64,000 bases of DNA from Paenibacillus xylanexedens (GCF_001908275.1 NZ_CP018620.1:5766001-5830000), one strand, 5' to 3'; positions 55,328 to 63,891 are shown, counted from the stretch's first letter. Notes: generated from the letters alone by a model not told the origin. Made by a program: numbers and translations.

Positions 55328-55372
55328 AATACATCGCCAGGCGGCTTATCTGCCCCAGCGATGTATTTTTCT
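55328..55372 (+). terminator. Terminator of the sulfurtransferase gene
   Basis: AATACATCGC / GCGATGTATT perfect arms followed by TTTTC. Confidence 0.78.
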
Positions 55373-55477
55373 ATGTTCGGAGTCAACATCAATTCAACAA
55401 CACAACCCAGTAAGTATTTACAAGCATACAGAAGTAGAGATAAAGTGGCAGTTTTTTTGATTCATGATAACAAAAAA

Positions 55478-55507
55478 AACCGTGATGGACATCTGTCCAC
55501 CACGGTT
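55478..55507 (-). terminator. Terminator of the acetamidase gene
   Basis: AACCGTG(a)TGGAC / GTCCA(c)CACGGTT, eight T on the minus strand. Confidence 0.85.
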
Positions 55508-55525
55508 GAATAATGAAATCTATTA

Positions 55526-57082
55526 TTACTTTTTACTTAACGATACATTTGCTGTTAACGTCTTGTCGATCGTCGTCCAGTTGACATAAGCGCCTAGTAT
55601 TTCATTAATAACAGAAACCGGAACTACGGTTTCGCCATTTAAAAGCTTTGGTACGTTACTATTGAACACTAGTTTATCGTTAATTGAATACACATCTGAA
55701 CCAATTTGAGCACTTATATTTTTCGTACCTAATTTTATTTGCGTTGTACGCGTCTTATTATCCCACATTACTGTACCGCCAAATAGCTCGGAAATTGTTC
55801 GAATCGGTACGTAGAATTCATTGTTATGAACAACCGGTTTGATTAACGTACCACCTACGTTCATTGCAACATCAACATATTCAAGGAAATCGGTCTTTCG
55901 AATGAGTCCATGAACCCCTTTTGTTCGGTCTACGACCTGAGATACTTCATAATCCGTTGCGGCCGATAGGTACGCATAAGCTACACTTCTATCCATATCA
56001 AGCTTATCAGATAAGAATTGAATCGATTCACGTACTGATTCTTTCATTGCTTCATCCAAATCAGGGTCCAGTCCAATTGGAATCCAATAATCCTCTGTTT
56101 CAGCAAAGGGTTGCGTGAATTCTCCACTATGTGGTAGTGATGGATCACCTTTCTTTAACACCGTTAACCGAACTGTCCCCCTTAAGGAAGCTTCCAATGC
56201 AGTTAACGCTACTTCCCCATCTCCTTGAGCAAAGTGTGGATCTCCAGTATAGAATAGCCCGCCTTTAACTTGAATCGGATAATAAATAGTTGCACCAACA
56301 CCCAACTCATTAATATCCATATTCCCTCCTGTTTCAATAGGTGGGATAGAACTCACAACTTCACTGGTATTTGGTGCAACCCCCATAACACCTAGAAACG
56401 GGTTAATTGGGAAACGTACATTTTTGCCAGCTTTTGTTGGTAATACTCCATACCAAATGCCGTGGATTTCTTCAATAGGCGTAAATATAGATACATTATT
56501 ATATAATTCCGGTTTTGTTGCGCTAGCTCCCTCTTGTGGGCCCGTATTTTCTGGAAATTCGTTAGGAAGGGCACCTTTACCATGGCGGTTAGAAATGACA
56601 CCATATGGAACGCGAGTTTGCAACGAAAGGACTTCTACTTTAAGAACATCTCCTGGCTCTGCTCCCTCAACCGCTACTGGCCCAGTGATAATATGAGGTC
56701 CGTCTTTTACATAATCATGCTTAATCTCAGAAGCCGCAATTGCCTTCGCATCATCCAACACTCCATCGGGTGAGATACCGAATTTGCCGAAGTACTCCAC
56801 TGGATTTCTCCCTTGATCCTCTATCAGTCCCTCATGCGATACCGTATCAAATGTTACAGCACTTCCTGATGGCACAGTAAGAAGCGGAGAGCTGTCTCGA
56901 TTAGGCAGTGATCCCCAGCGAATGTTCTCAATCGCAGACGTTACATAATAATCACCTTCTACCTTATCAAGGGTTGTTGGTTGCAGTGGCATACTAAAGC
57001 CCACTGAAGGTAGAGCAAATGTAAACATACTTATAATCCCTACTGAAACTCCAAATTTCCTAATCGTTCGGTTAATAAACAT
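55526..57082 (-). CDS. Secreted acetamidase/formamidase-family protein with C-terminal copper-amine-oxidase-like stalk domain
   Basis: 518 residues. A Sec signal peptide (VGIISMFTFALPSVGFS) precedes an acetamidase/formamidase (FmdA_AmdA) domain, residues about 30-395, with GPHIITGPVAVEGAEPGD, the NRHGKG region and GDPHFAQGDGEV. From about residue 405 a stalk domain (NVGGTLIKPV...FYVPIRTISELFGG...) matches the copper-amine-oxidase N-terminal-like repeat that Paenibacillus puts on many secreted proteins. Most characterised relatives are cytosolic and lack this tail. The gene is more AT-rich than its neighbours, and with the AT-rich 57.1-57.3 kb spacer it may be acquired. GGGGGAG lies before the ATG. 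Confidence 0.9.
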   Translation of the reverse strand: MFINRTIRKFGVSVGIISMFTFALPSVGFSMPLQPTTLDKVEGDYYVTSAIENIRWGSLPNRDSSPLLTVPSGSAVTFDTVSHEGLIEDQGRNPVEYFGKFGISPDGVLDDAKAIAASEIKHDYVKDGPHIITGPVAVEGAEPGDVLKVEVLSLQTRVPYGVISNRHGKGALPNEFPENTGPQEGASATKPELYNNVSIFTPIEEIHGIWYGVLPTKAGKNVRFPINPFLGVMGVAPNTSEVVSSIPPIETGGNMDINELGVGATIYYPIQVKGGLFYTGDPHFAQGDGEVALTALEASLRGTVRLTVLKKGDPSLPHSGEFTQPFAETEDYWIPIGLDPDLDEAMKESVRESIQFLSDKLDMDRSVAYAYLSAATDYEVSQVVDRTKGVHGLIRKTDFLEYVDVAMNVGGTLIKPVVHNNEFYVPIRTISELFGGTVMWDNKTRTTQIKLGTKNISAQIGSDVYSINDKLVFNSNVPKLLNGETVVPVSVINEILGAYVNWTTIDKTLTANVSLSKK

Positions 57083-57326
57083 TACGCTCCCCCTCTATAA
57101 TATGTAATATTTTCTAACACAATAACATATAAATACATTTACAACAATATTTTTTGTTAACAAACATAACATTAACGAGCTACATTTCAAGAATAAACTT
57201 ATAACTTTTAAAAAAACTGTAAATATACTTGCCACAACTAAGTCATGTAAAACTTAAATATATTTAGTTAACTTAAGGATCCTTCTTCAGAGATTTGAAC
57301 AAACGAAATTAAGTTACAGGAAAACT
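57083..57326. other. Very AT-rich spacer
   Basis: 244 bases upstream of the acetamidase start, markedly AT-rich; nothing coding. Presumably its promoter region. Confidence 0.4.
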
Positions 57327-57365
57327 ATGTATGTCTTTGATGTTTATGAACCCGCCCCAGGAATA

Positions 57366-57512
57366 CTACTGCACTCCGGTTCAGGCTTAATCACCTGTCT
57401 GCACGTGATTGCACTGGAAAAAGTGGGATACTCAAATGTGAAGTTGTATTCCGGAAGCAGGAGTGACTGGATTAGTTATGAGGAGAATCCGGTGGCTACT
57501 GGGGAAAAATAA
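57366..57512 (+). pseudogene. Decayed copy of the sulfurtransferase 3' end
   Basis: The frame ending at TAA 57512 reads HSGSGLITCLHVIALEKVG then YSNVKLYSGSRSDWISYEEN. It aligns with the last 50 codons of the gene at 54457, around and after its CGSGVSA loop. The active-site Cys is Ser here, the upstream 230 residues are absent, and no ribosome site precedes the possible ATG at 57327. Not functional as a sulfurtransferase. Confidence 0.85.
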
Positions 57513-57552
57513 ACACAAAGAAGCCCACGTCAAACGTGGGCTTCTTTGTGTT
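57512..57552. terminator. Strong bidirectional terminator
   Basis: 18-bp perfect stem (AACACAAAGAAGCCCACG) with a 5-base loop, T-rich on both strands; serves the minus-strand gene at 57575. Confidence 0.85.
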
Positions 57553-57574
57553 TTCATTATATTCATGTAGCATT

Positions 57575-58162
57575 TTAGATGCTTACATTTTCGACTTCTG
57601 TCACGTTCAGATTCAGCCTATGTTTTCGGCATACTTCGTAAAAATCTTTTGAAACAATGGGTTTGAAGATATTTATATAATCCAGCATAAAAAATTCATG
57701 CTCGCCAATTCGCTCTTCATGAAGGCAGATTTGAGATACAACTTTGACGATCTTACGTGGAGGCTGTTGTACAGATGCCGCAATGACCGCTTTGCGCCCA
57801 TATTCCGAACGTTCATAATCAAAAACATCCAAACGATCGAGTTGATGTGTAGTCCAATAGGTTTTTTCAACCGCACGACCGTCGTGGTAACAGACCGTTG
57901 TCGGAATAAACTGTGTGTTTGTTTTCGCTTCCTCCAACAGCGTTTTAAAACGATCTGATACGTGTCTCGTTCCTGTGATCGTCTCAAAATAATCTACGTT
58001 CAGGTTGCGTACCGTAGACAGTAGCTCAACCTCTGCTGTTGTCCCCTCGGGCAACGGATTCTCTATCGCCAAATAATTCATATCTAATTGGGGAGTGAAG
58101 GTTGTTCCGCCACTAATAAACCCTCTACGTGGATATTGAGATTCCAGAAAATAATAGTTCAA
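57575..58162 (-). CDS. Immunity-protein-like protein (Imm11/Imm43-type, tentative)
   Basis: 195 residues if started at TTG 58162, which has AAGGAGA at proper distance; the frame is open to 58183 but those codons are the ribosome site. Starts NYYFLESQY, then a mixed alpha/beta protein with HVSDRFKTLLEEA and FVLDY-like FMLDYINIFKP. The opening and the VSDRFK element recall Imm11/Imm43 families of contact-dependent toxin immunity proteins. No toxin gene is adjacent, so it would be an orphan. Cytosolic. Confidence 0.6.
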   Translation of the reverse strand: MNYYFLESQYPRRGFISGGTTFTPQLDMNYLAIENPLPEGTTAEVELLSTVRNLNVDYFETITGTRHVSDRFKTLLEEAKTNTQFIPTTVCYHDGRAVEKTYWTTHQLDRLDVFDYERSEYGRKAVIAASVQQPPRKIVKVVSQICLHEERIGEHEFFMLDYINIFKPIVSKDFYEVCRKHRLNLNVTEVENVSI

Positions 58163-58229
58163 AGAATGATGTCTCCTTTCCAAATAAAGTGCCTTTCAAT
58201 CAATTATACAGGTTAAACGGCCCCTCCAA

Positions 58230-59225
58230 TTACTCCACGGTTTTAAGCAAGTTATCCACAATAAAATCAAGCTGTTTGTCTAACGAATAAATATCATTGT
58301 AGAAAAATAAACCAAAGCTCATCTCAATCAAACGTCCTTCTTTGACTGCGGGGATGTTATTCCAAATTGAATTGTCTGACAGATCAACCATTCCTTCAAA
58401 GGAAGAACGGAATATATAATCACCCACATATTCAGGTAATACTTCATAAGAAACGTCCTTGCTTGTCGCATCGTTTCTTGCGTTTTCAATTTCACGTTGC
58501 AAGACTTCAGGTGCTTTCATCCCTAAATATTGATAAATAATCTGCGACCCCCGGCCATAACCCAAGCCTGTCATTACAGCCATGGAACCTTTGTTGCTTT
58601 CCATAATTGTGACGGTTTTATCCAAGATACCTGCTTGTTCAAGTTTTTCCTTGCTTTGCTCAACCTTTTTGTGAAGGTTATCTAACATTTCCTGAGCTTG
58701 TCCCTCTTTACCCAGAATTTCTCCAAGCAAATTCATACGTTCTTCTACTGGCAGGTCATAAGGAATATATACTGTAGGGGCAATCATTTTAAGTCCTTCA
58801 TATATTTCTTCATTGGTAACAATAATGAGATCGGGATTAAGCGCAGTTACTGCTTCCGGGTCCGGATTAAATGCTCCTAATGAGGTGGCACCTTCCAGCT
58901 CGCTCGCAAAAGCCGCACCTTCTTCTACAGAAGAGATCCCCACAGGATTAACGCCTAAAGCAAGCAAATCACCCATTAAATACAGGACAACTACTCGTTG
59001 TGGATTAACCGGTACTTCAATATCCCCTTTTAAGGTGGTTACAGTCTTCATTTGAGATTGTGTATCTGTATGGTTAGCGTTGTTGGCCGCTACCTGATTC
59101 GTTGGCTTCTGAGAACCTTCATTGGCTGCAGGACTTCCTACCCCACCAGTTGAACAAGCGCTGAGCAATAGGGTTAAACAAAGTAATAATGTGATAGCCA
59201 AGGGTGTCTTTCTACTTCTGTACAT
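58230..59225 (-). CDS. Iron-siderophore ABC transporter, substrate-binding lipoprotein (internal start)
   Basis: 331 residues from ATG 59225, preceded by GAGGAGG and the Fur-controlled promoter. YRSRKTPLAITLLLC with lipobox LLSACS is a lipoprotein signal. The mature part is a Peripla_BP_2 protein (VNPQRVVVLYLMGDLLALGV; LNPDLIIVTNEEIYEGL; YEVLPEYVGDYIF). It would capture ferric siderophore outside the membrane. No permease or ATPase follows; the operon at 31.9-33.7 kb or one elsewhere must supply them. It shares its frame with the upstream AraC gene. Confidence 0.86.
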   Translation of the reverse strand: MYRSRKTPLAITLLLCLTLLLSACSTGGVGSPAANEGSQKPTNQVAANNANHTDTQSQMKTVTTLKGDIEVPVNPQRVVVLYLMGDLLALGVNPVGISSVEEGAAFASELEGATSLGAFNPDPEAVTALNPDLIIVTNEEIYEGLKMIAPTVYIPYDLPVEERMNLLGEILGKEGQAQEMLDNLHKKVEQSKEKLEQAGILDKTVTIMESNKGSMAVMTGLGYGRGSQIIYQYLGMKAPEVLQREIENARNDATSKDVSYEVLPEYVGDYIFRSSFEGMVDLSDNSIWNNIPAVKEGRLIEMSFGLFFYNDIYSLDKQLDFIVDNLLKTVE

Positions 59226-60194
59226 CAATAATTCCTCCTCAAATATATGCTGATTATGATAATCATTATCAATATATAAGGAAGTTAGATCCTGTACAAT
59301 GCCTAATCGTGCCACAGTCGATGGTACATTAGGACTTTCATGCTGCTTTCGATAACGAATAGGTGCAATCCCCATATATTTTTTAAATATTTTAGCAAGA
59401 TAATAACCATCCGGATAACCAACAGCCTTGGCAATTTCCTGTAAAGTAGCATCTGTAGTAAGCAGCAGTTCCTTCGCTTTGTTCATTCGATTTTGAATGA
59501 CAAAATCAATCGGACTACAACCAGTCTGGCGTTTGAATAGCCTTGATAAATGACGTGGACTGCTGTCCATAAGCTCTGCTAACAAGTCCATTGTAATGGG
59601 TTCAGCGTAGTGTTCCTGCATATAGTATTTCATTTGCGCTACCAGATCTGGCTTTATTGTTGGCACGCGCCCATTGTGGATTTGCCATAACAACTCGTAT
59701 ACAAATTGATAAAATAATGACTTTACATGGAACTGTTCCAGTGCCTCTTGCTCTTCCCAAGCTGTCATCATGTATTGTACTTTGCTTAACAAGGAAACAG
59801 GCTGATCAGGTGCAAAGCCGTATTGAAGCTTGAAGGGATTACGGTGCTCCATCAAGGCCAGAATATCCTGACGCTCAGGTAGCGGGATGATGGCTTTGTA
59901 ATAAATCATATAATATTCAAGGTCCTCTTCAACAGGCAAAATGTTCAGGCAACAGCCCTTCCCACCATGCAAAACATGGAATCGTGAGACCTGATGATCT
60001 TTTCCATCCAACCGTATAACAGCATTGCCACGCACCGTGTATAAGAAACAGCTCGCAGGGAATCGATAGGAGTGAAGTCCCTCCTTCCTTTGCATAGTTA
60101 TATGGCGAATATCCATTATTTTAATAGATGCCTTGTTCCATAATAAAAGATGTTCATTGAAATGTAAGATGGCTTCCCAGCTCCTTAAAATCAT
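58230..60194 (-). CDS. AraC-family regulator read through in frame into a siderophore-binding lipoprotein
   Basis: One open frame of 654 codons. Residues about 1-190 form a cupin-like sensor domain. Residues 190-290 are a two-HTH AraC DNA-binding domain (LAELMDSSPRHLSRLFKRQ; IAKAVGYPDGYYLAKIFKK). About 35 non-conserved residues follow, and from residue 324 a full lipoprotein starts with its own signal peptide. The linker is encoded by a promoter and a perfect Fur box, so it looks like an intergenic region that has lost its stop codon. B. subtilis Btr fuses AraC and binding-protein domains as a genuine siderophore sensor, but without an export signal in the middle. The natural product is probably two proteins; a hybrid is possible. 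The ATG at 60194 has a weak ribosome site. Confidence 0.8.
   Translation of the reverse strand: MILRSWEAILHFNEHLLLWNKASIKIMDIRHITMQRKEGLHSYRFPASCFLYTVRGNAVIRLDGKDHQVSRFHVLHGGKGCCLNILPVEEDLEYYMIYYKAIIPLPERQDILALMEHRNPFKLQYGFAPDQPVSLLSKVQYMMTAWEEQEALEQFHVKSLFYQFVYELLWQIHNGRVPTIKPDLVAQMKYYMQEHYAEPITMDLLAELMDSSPRHLSRLFKRQTGCSPIDFVIQNRMNKAKELLLTTDATLQEIAKAVGYPDGYYLAKIFKKYMGIAPIRYRKQHESPNVPSTVARLGIVQDLTSLYIDNDYHNQHIFEEELLMYRSRKTPLAITLLLCLTLLLSACSTGGVGSPAANEGSQKPTNQVAANNANHTDTQSQMKTVTTLKGDIEVPVNPQRVVVLYLMGDLLALGVNPVGISSVEEGAAFASELEGATSLGAFNPDPEAVTALNPDLIIVTNEEIYEGLKMIAPTVYIPYDLPVEERMNLLGEILGKEGQAQEMLDNLHKKVEQSKEKLEQAGILDKTVTIMESNKGSMAVMTGLGYGRGSQIIYQYLGMKAPEVLQREIENARNDATSKDVSYEVLPEYVGDYIFRSSFEGMVDLSDNSIWNNIPAVKEGRLIEMSFGLFFYNDIYSLDKQLDFIVDNLLKTVE
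59257..59299 (-). promoter_or_regulatory. Fur-controlled promoter inside the AraC/lipoprotein frame
   Basis: Minus strand: TTGTAC (59299-59294), 17-base spacer, TATATT (59276-59271). TGATAATGATTATCA at 59271-59257 is a perfect 7-1-7 Fur box starting at the last base of the -10 element. It sits 32 bases before the ATG at 59225 and gives iron-repressed expression of the lipoprotein. Confidence 0.88.
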
Positions 60195-60415
60195 TGGTCA
60201 TATATAGTCAACAGAGAGTCAACTTGCATGCAAAATAGGGGCCGGATCACCCACTAACGTGAGTACCCGACCCCTTGCTTTGATATACATATGAATATTC
60301 AGACCTTAATCAACACTTTAACAGATCGAAAAGAAACAGTCTATATTTTTGGGAAAATATTCTATATATTTAGGTTGCTGGCCGGCAAAATACAGTTGAA
60401 ACGGAGCTTAAGTCG
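60195..60415. other. Divergent intergenic region
   Basis: 221 bases between AraC and the APH-like gene. GGGGCCGG ... CCGACCCC imperfect arms at about 60238-60275 form a hairpin; promoters for both directions must lie here but are not resolved. Confidence 0.4.
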
Positions 60416-61387
60416 ATGATGTCCAACAACCATCTTACTCGTGAAGAATTACAGGATTATGTGCACAATGTATTTGGTGCCAGTTACCTCATAACGCAGA
60501 GCGCAAGAATACATGGAGGCGCACAAAAAGTCATTTACAAAATTGACTGCACTAATGGTTTCACTTGTATGCTGTACGTTTGGGATATTTCCAGCAACTA
60601 TTTTCAGGAAGAGATCTTGAATGAACCCACTTTCCACAGTTCCTATGGCAGCGAACTTTTCTCTTTGAATACTCGCTTTCTCGCTCAACATGGAATCCGA
60701 ACGCCGACCTTATATGATCTAAATAACGATAGAGACCAGCACTCTTATGATTTTGCTCTTGTTGAGTATGTGGATGGACAGAAAGCCGAAACCTATTTCA
60801 AGCATAAAAATCACAAAGATCGGGATGAGATGTTTCAACGGATCAGGGATATGTTGTCTAATATGCATGGAATCCAAAGAAATACTTATGGAAACGCCAA
60901 CGATAACAGTAAAAAGGCTGGGCCTTGCTACCAAGTTCAGCGGTTGGATGCCGAAACAGCCTTATCCTATGCATCCAAACACATGACAGATATAAGGAAA
61001 AATGACGAAAGGTTGCTTGAGAAACTTTGCGAATTGGAAGCAGCCATTCAACCCAGAGATCTCTATAGTTTCATTCATGGAGAGTTAGGTCCGGATCATA
61101 TATGGATAGATCATGCTATGCAACCATGCCTTATTGATATTGAGGGCGCAGGATTCTTCGATCTCGAATATGAGCATAGCTTTCTGGAGTTTCGATTTGG
61201 AGACTTTTATCACTACTTAAAAAATAATGATCTCGACCCGGAGCGGATGACATTTTATCAATTTTGCCATCATTTGTCCTTGATATCAGGAGGACTGAAA
61301 CTGCTTCACAGACAATTCCCCGATCAGCAATTCGCTAGGGGTCTTGCAGAGTATCATGCCAGATGTGCAGTTCAGATGCTTACCTAA
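60416..61387 (+). CDS. Phosphotransferase of the aminoglycoside phosphotransferase (APH) superfamily
   Basis: 323 residues. Brenner-type catalytic loop FIHGELGPDHIWID (HGE instead of the usual HGD, His near the metal-binding position kept) and the metal-binding IDIEGAGFFDLEYE. The N-lobe has GGAQKVIYKID as the nucleotide loop and strand. Members phosphorylate antibiotics, choline, homoserine, fructosamines and other small molecules; substrate not predictable. GGAG is 8 bases before the ATG. Followed 83 bases later by the ankyrin gene on the same strand. Confidence 0.83.
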   Translation: MMSNNHLTREELQDYVHNVFGASYLITQSARIHGGAQKVIYKIDCTNGFTCMLYVWDISSNYFQEEILNEPTFHSSYGSELFSLNTRFLAQHGIRTPTLYDLNNDRDQHSYDFALVEYVDGQKAETYFKHKNHKDRDEMFQRIRDMLSNMHGIQRNTYGNANDNSKKAGPCYQVQRLDAETALSYASKHMTDIRKNDERLLEKLCELEAAIQPRDLYSFIHGELGPDHIWIDHAMQPCLIDIEGAGFFDLEYEHSFLEFRFGDFYHYLKNNDLDPERMTFYQFCHHLSLISGGLKLLHRQFPDQQFARGLAEYHARCAVQMLT

Positions 61388-61470
61388 AAAGTTTAATTAT
61401 GCTTCTCAATCAAACTGTGATAAGAGCCGTATACATGAATATGGATATAAGCCTGGAAGGAGATTTGAGC

Positions 61471-62265
61471 ATGGAGTTTATTCACGAAGATGAAAAACTT
61501 GCAATTAGCGTTATTGAAGCCATTCACACTGGAGATATTCCAACGTTAGAGCAACTGCTGGCAGAGAATCCGGGATTGGCAAACATAAGAATATTGGAAA
61601 GAAAGCCTGACAACGTAGATGCAGACTCCAGTATCTCTCGAACGCTGCTGCACGTGGTGACGGATTGGCCGGGGCACTTCCCTAATGGAGCGGATGCCGT
61701 GCGAGTATTGACCAAGTTCGGTGCGGAAGTGAACGCTCCTTTTGTCGGTCCAAACATCGAGACACCTTTGCATTGGGCTGCAAGCTCCAATGACGTTCAA
61801 GTGCTCGATGCCCTTCTTGATGCTGGCGCAGACATTGAAACGCCTGGCGCGGTGATCGCCAGTGGCACGCCGCTGGACGATGCTATTGCTTTCGCACAAT
61901 GGGATACAGCACGACGCTTGGTTGAGCGCGGTGCGATCTTTGCCCTTTGGCATGCGGCCGCCCTTGGAAATATTCACGCCATACAAGAACATTTTAAAGG
62001 AGCCAAACTCCCGGAACGTTATCCTTGGGGAACAAGCACCTCCCCTTCTCCTCCCGAAGCAGTAACCGTTGCCTTCTGGTGTGCTTGCCATGGAGGTCAA
62101 AGAGAAACAGCCGAATGCCTTCTTGACCAAGGCGCCGAACTGAACTGGATAGCCAGCTGGGATGGAATGACTCCACTGGATACAGCAAAACGTAATTTTT
62201 CATCCGAACTGATCCCGTGGCTTGAAAGTCAAGGTGCCAAATCCGCTAGCGAGATTCACAGGTAG
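61471..62265 (+). CDS. Ankyrin-repeat protein
   Basis: 264 residues from ATG 61471 (GGAAGGAG upstream; the frame starts earlier at 61363 but overlaps the preceding gene without a ribosome site). At least four ankyrin units: ETPLHWAASSNDVQVLDALL, TPLDDAIAFAQWDTARRLV, ALWHAAALGNIHAIQEHF and a last one with GGQRETAECLLDQGAELN. No signal peptide or enzymatic domain. Presumably a cytosolic protein-protein scaffold; possibly co-transcribed with the APH-like kinase. Confidence 0.88.
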   Translation: MEFIHEDEKLAISVIEAIHTGDIPTLEQLLAENPGLANIRILERKPDNVDADSSISRTLLHVVTDWPGHFPNGADAVRVLTKFGAEVNAPFVGPNIETPLHWAASSNDVQVLDALLDAGADIETPGAVIASGTPLDDAIAFAQWDTARRLVERGAIFALWHAAALGNIHAIQEHFKGAKLPERYPWGTSTSPSPPEAVTVAFWCACHGGQRETAECLLDQGAELNWIASWDGMTPLDTAKRNFSSELIPWLESQGAKSASEIHR

Positions 62266-62311
62266 ATGAATAGCTAGCATGGAATTGCCAATCGCCAGCC
62301 GCTGCGAATAC

Positions 62312-62350
62312 AGTTATGAGGAGAATATGGTGGCCACTGGGGAAGTGTAG
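62312..62350 (+). pseudogene. Second, very short remnant of the sulfurtransferase 3' end
   Basis: Thirteen codons reading SYEENMVATGEV then stop, 30 of 33 leading bases identical to 57473-57505 in the other remnant and less like the intact gene. It lies just before a strong terminator, as does the 57.4-kb copy. Confidence 0.65.
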
Positions 62351-62368
62351 AAGACTCCAACAATTATA

Positions 62369-62415
62369 CACAACGAAAAGGACATCGCCACTTGAGCGAT
62401 GTCCTTTTCGTTGTG
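62369..62415. terminator. Very strong bidirectional terminator
   Basis: 20-bp perfect stem (CACAACGAAAAGGACATCGC) with a 7-base loop, T-rich at both ends; ends the minus-strand FAD oxidoreductase operon. Confidence 0.85.
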
Positions 62416-62423
62416 GAGTGACC

Positions 62424-63461
62424 CTAGAAACGTGAGAGGCGACAAGGGTCTAATTCATTTCTTGATTTGCCATCAATAATTTCACTTGCAGCCAGATTCG
62501 CAATCAGCGGCGCCAGCGTAATTGCAGAATGCATTAGCGTCAGATAAAGTCCATTCATGTGATCATGGAAGCCCACAATCGGATAACCGTCTTCAGGCAT
62601 GGGTCTCCATCCAACCTTTATGCTCTCCAGTTCCAATTGATTACCGTGCTTGAGACTGCGACGCAATGTGTCGTAAGCTCGCTTACCGACCGCCTGTGGT
62701 CCGTTTTCCTCCGACTCGTCGATATAATCTTCCGCAGCCAGCAGCGTATAATCTGTCAGTTGACGCGCTTCAAATTGCGCATTGGAGATTAATGTGTGTA
62801 TCAGTTTATTAGCAGTTTTCATCCGAATCAGAATTGAAGGCGACGAAGTTATTGGCACGTGACAACCTAACGGGTTACAAAGTTCGGGTGTACCTGTTCC
62901 TGCGGCTAATACCACAACATCCGACTCCACAAAACCCTTGGATGTATGAACACCAACCAGACGGGAACCCTCTTGCTTCAGCTGTATGACGTTGGTGTCG
63001 AACTGAATCTTTGCTCCGTACTCTTGCGCTTTGCTCAACAACAGCTCCGTTACCGCTACAGGGTCCACCGCACCTTCTTCGCTGACAAACATGGCTTCAT
63101 CCGGATATTCCTTCAGATTGGGCTCCAATGCCTCAAGCTGCTCCCGGTTTAATTTTTGAAAGTGTTGCTCCCTTAGAGGCGGAGTGTCCCAAGTTAGCGC
63201 GCCATGCCAATTAATTTTTAGTTCGGACAACTCTTGCTGAAGTGTGTGATATTCTTCCACAGCTGCATCGTACAAATGCCAGTATTCAGGAGCCACTCTA
63301 TGCGTCGTATGTATCCAGGCAAATGACTTTTCCGTGACTTCACGTGCCGCGGCTGAGTGCCGTTCAATAACAGTTACATCTTGATTTCGTTTGGCTAGAT
63401 GATAGGCCATACACGCCCCAACAATCCCTGCACCAATGATCACAATTTTTTGTTTATTCAA
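62424..63461 (-). CDS. FAD-dependent oxidoreductase (DAO/glycine-oxidase-like)
   Basis: 345 residues from TTG 63461, with GGGAG at proper distance and no ATG nearby. Rossmann FAD motif IIGAGIVGACMAYHLAKR with ERHSAA at the end of the second strand, an internal VVLAAGTGTPELC and a C-terminal GWRPMPEDGYPIVGF, all typical of the DAO superfamily (D-amino-acid, glycine or sarcosine oxidases). Cytosolic. It begins 24 bases after the HxlR regulator gene on the same strand. Confidence 0.89.
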   Translation of the reverse strand: MNKQKIVIIGAGIVGACMAYHLAKRNQDVTVIERHSAAAREVTEKSFAWIHTTHRVAPEYWHLYDAAVEEYHTLQQELSELKINWHGALTWDTPPLREQHFQKLNREQLEALEPNLKEYPDEAMFVSEEGAVDPVAVTELLLSKAQEYGAKIQFDTNVIQLKQEGSRLVGVHTSKGFVESDVVVLAAGTGTPELCNPLGCHVPITSSPSILIRMKTANKLIHTLISNAQFEARQLTDYTLLAAEDYIDESEENGPQAVGKRAYDTLRRSLKHGNQLELESIKVGWRPMPEDGYPIVGFHDHMNGLYLTLMHSAITLAPLIANLAASEIIDGKSRNELDPCRLSRF

Positions 63462-63485
63462 AAAAAACTCTCCCTTGTCACCCTA

Positions 63486-63869
63486 TCACCCCAAGGAATC
63501 GATTTTCCGAGGTTCGGATGGGTTTGCTCCTTTTTCGTCTTCTTCGCTGTACAGCTTCTCCATATGCTGCATATGGCCGGCTCCCCAGTCGCTCATTGTC
63601 TGGAGCACAGGTTTCATGAGCTGTCCGTACTCCGTAATCGAGTATTCGACCTTAGGCGGAATTTGGGCATATACTTCGCGATGCACAATATCGTGATACT
63701 CCAGTTCTTTTAACTGCTGGGTCAGCATTTTTTTTGAAATATCCGGAATGGCTTTTTGTAATTCGCTGAACCGCATTGTACCGTTGCTCAGCAGTCGTAG
63801 AAGAATCAAAGATTTCCATTTACCCGTGAGGATATCCAAGGCCGTTCCGAATTTGCAATATACCGTCAT
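63486..63869 (-). CDS. HxlR-family transcriptional regulator
   Basis: 127 residues. Winged HTH with the family signature ILTGKWKSLILLRLL near the start, SKKMLTQQLKELE as recognition helix and VEYSITEYGQ in the wing. One Cys at residue 5, the position used for thiol redox sensing in several HxlR/YodB/HypR proteins. First gene of an operon with the FAD oxidoreductase. Confidence 0.92.
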   Translation of the reverse strand: MTVYCKFGTALDILTGKWKSLILLRLLSNGTMRFSELQKAIPDISKKMLTQQLKELEYHDIVHREVYAQIPPKVEYSITEYGQLMKPVLQTMSDWGAGHMQHMEKLYSEEDEKGANPSEPRKIDSLG

Positions 63870-63891
63870 TCTTATTCCTCACTTTCTGATC

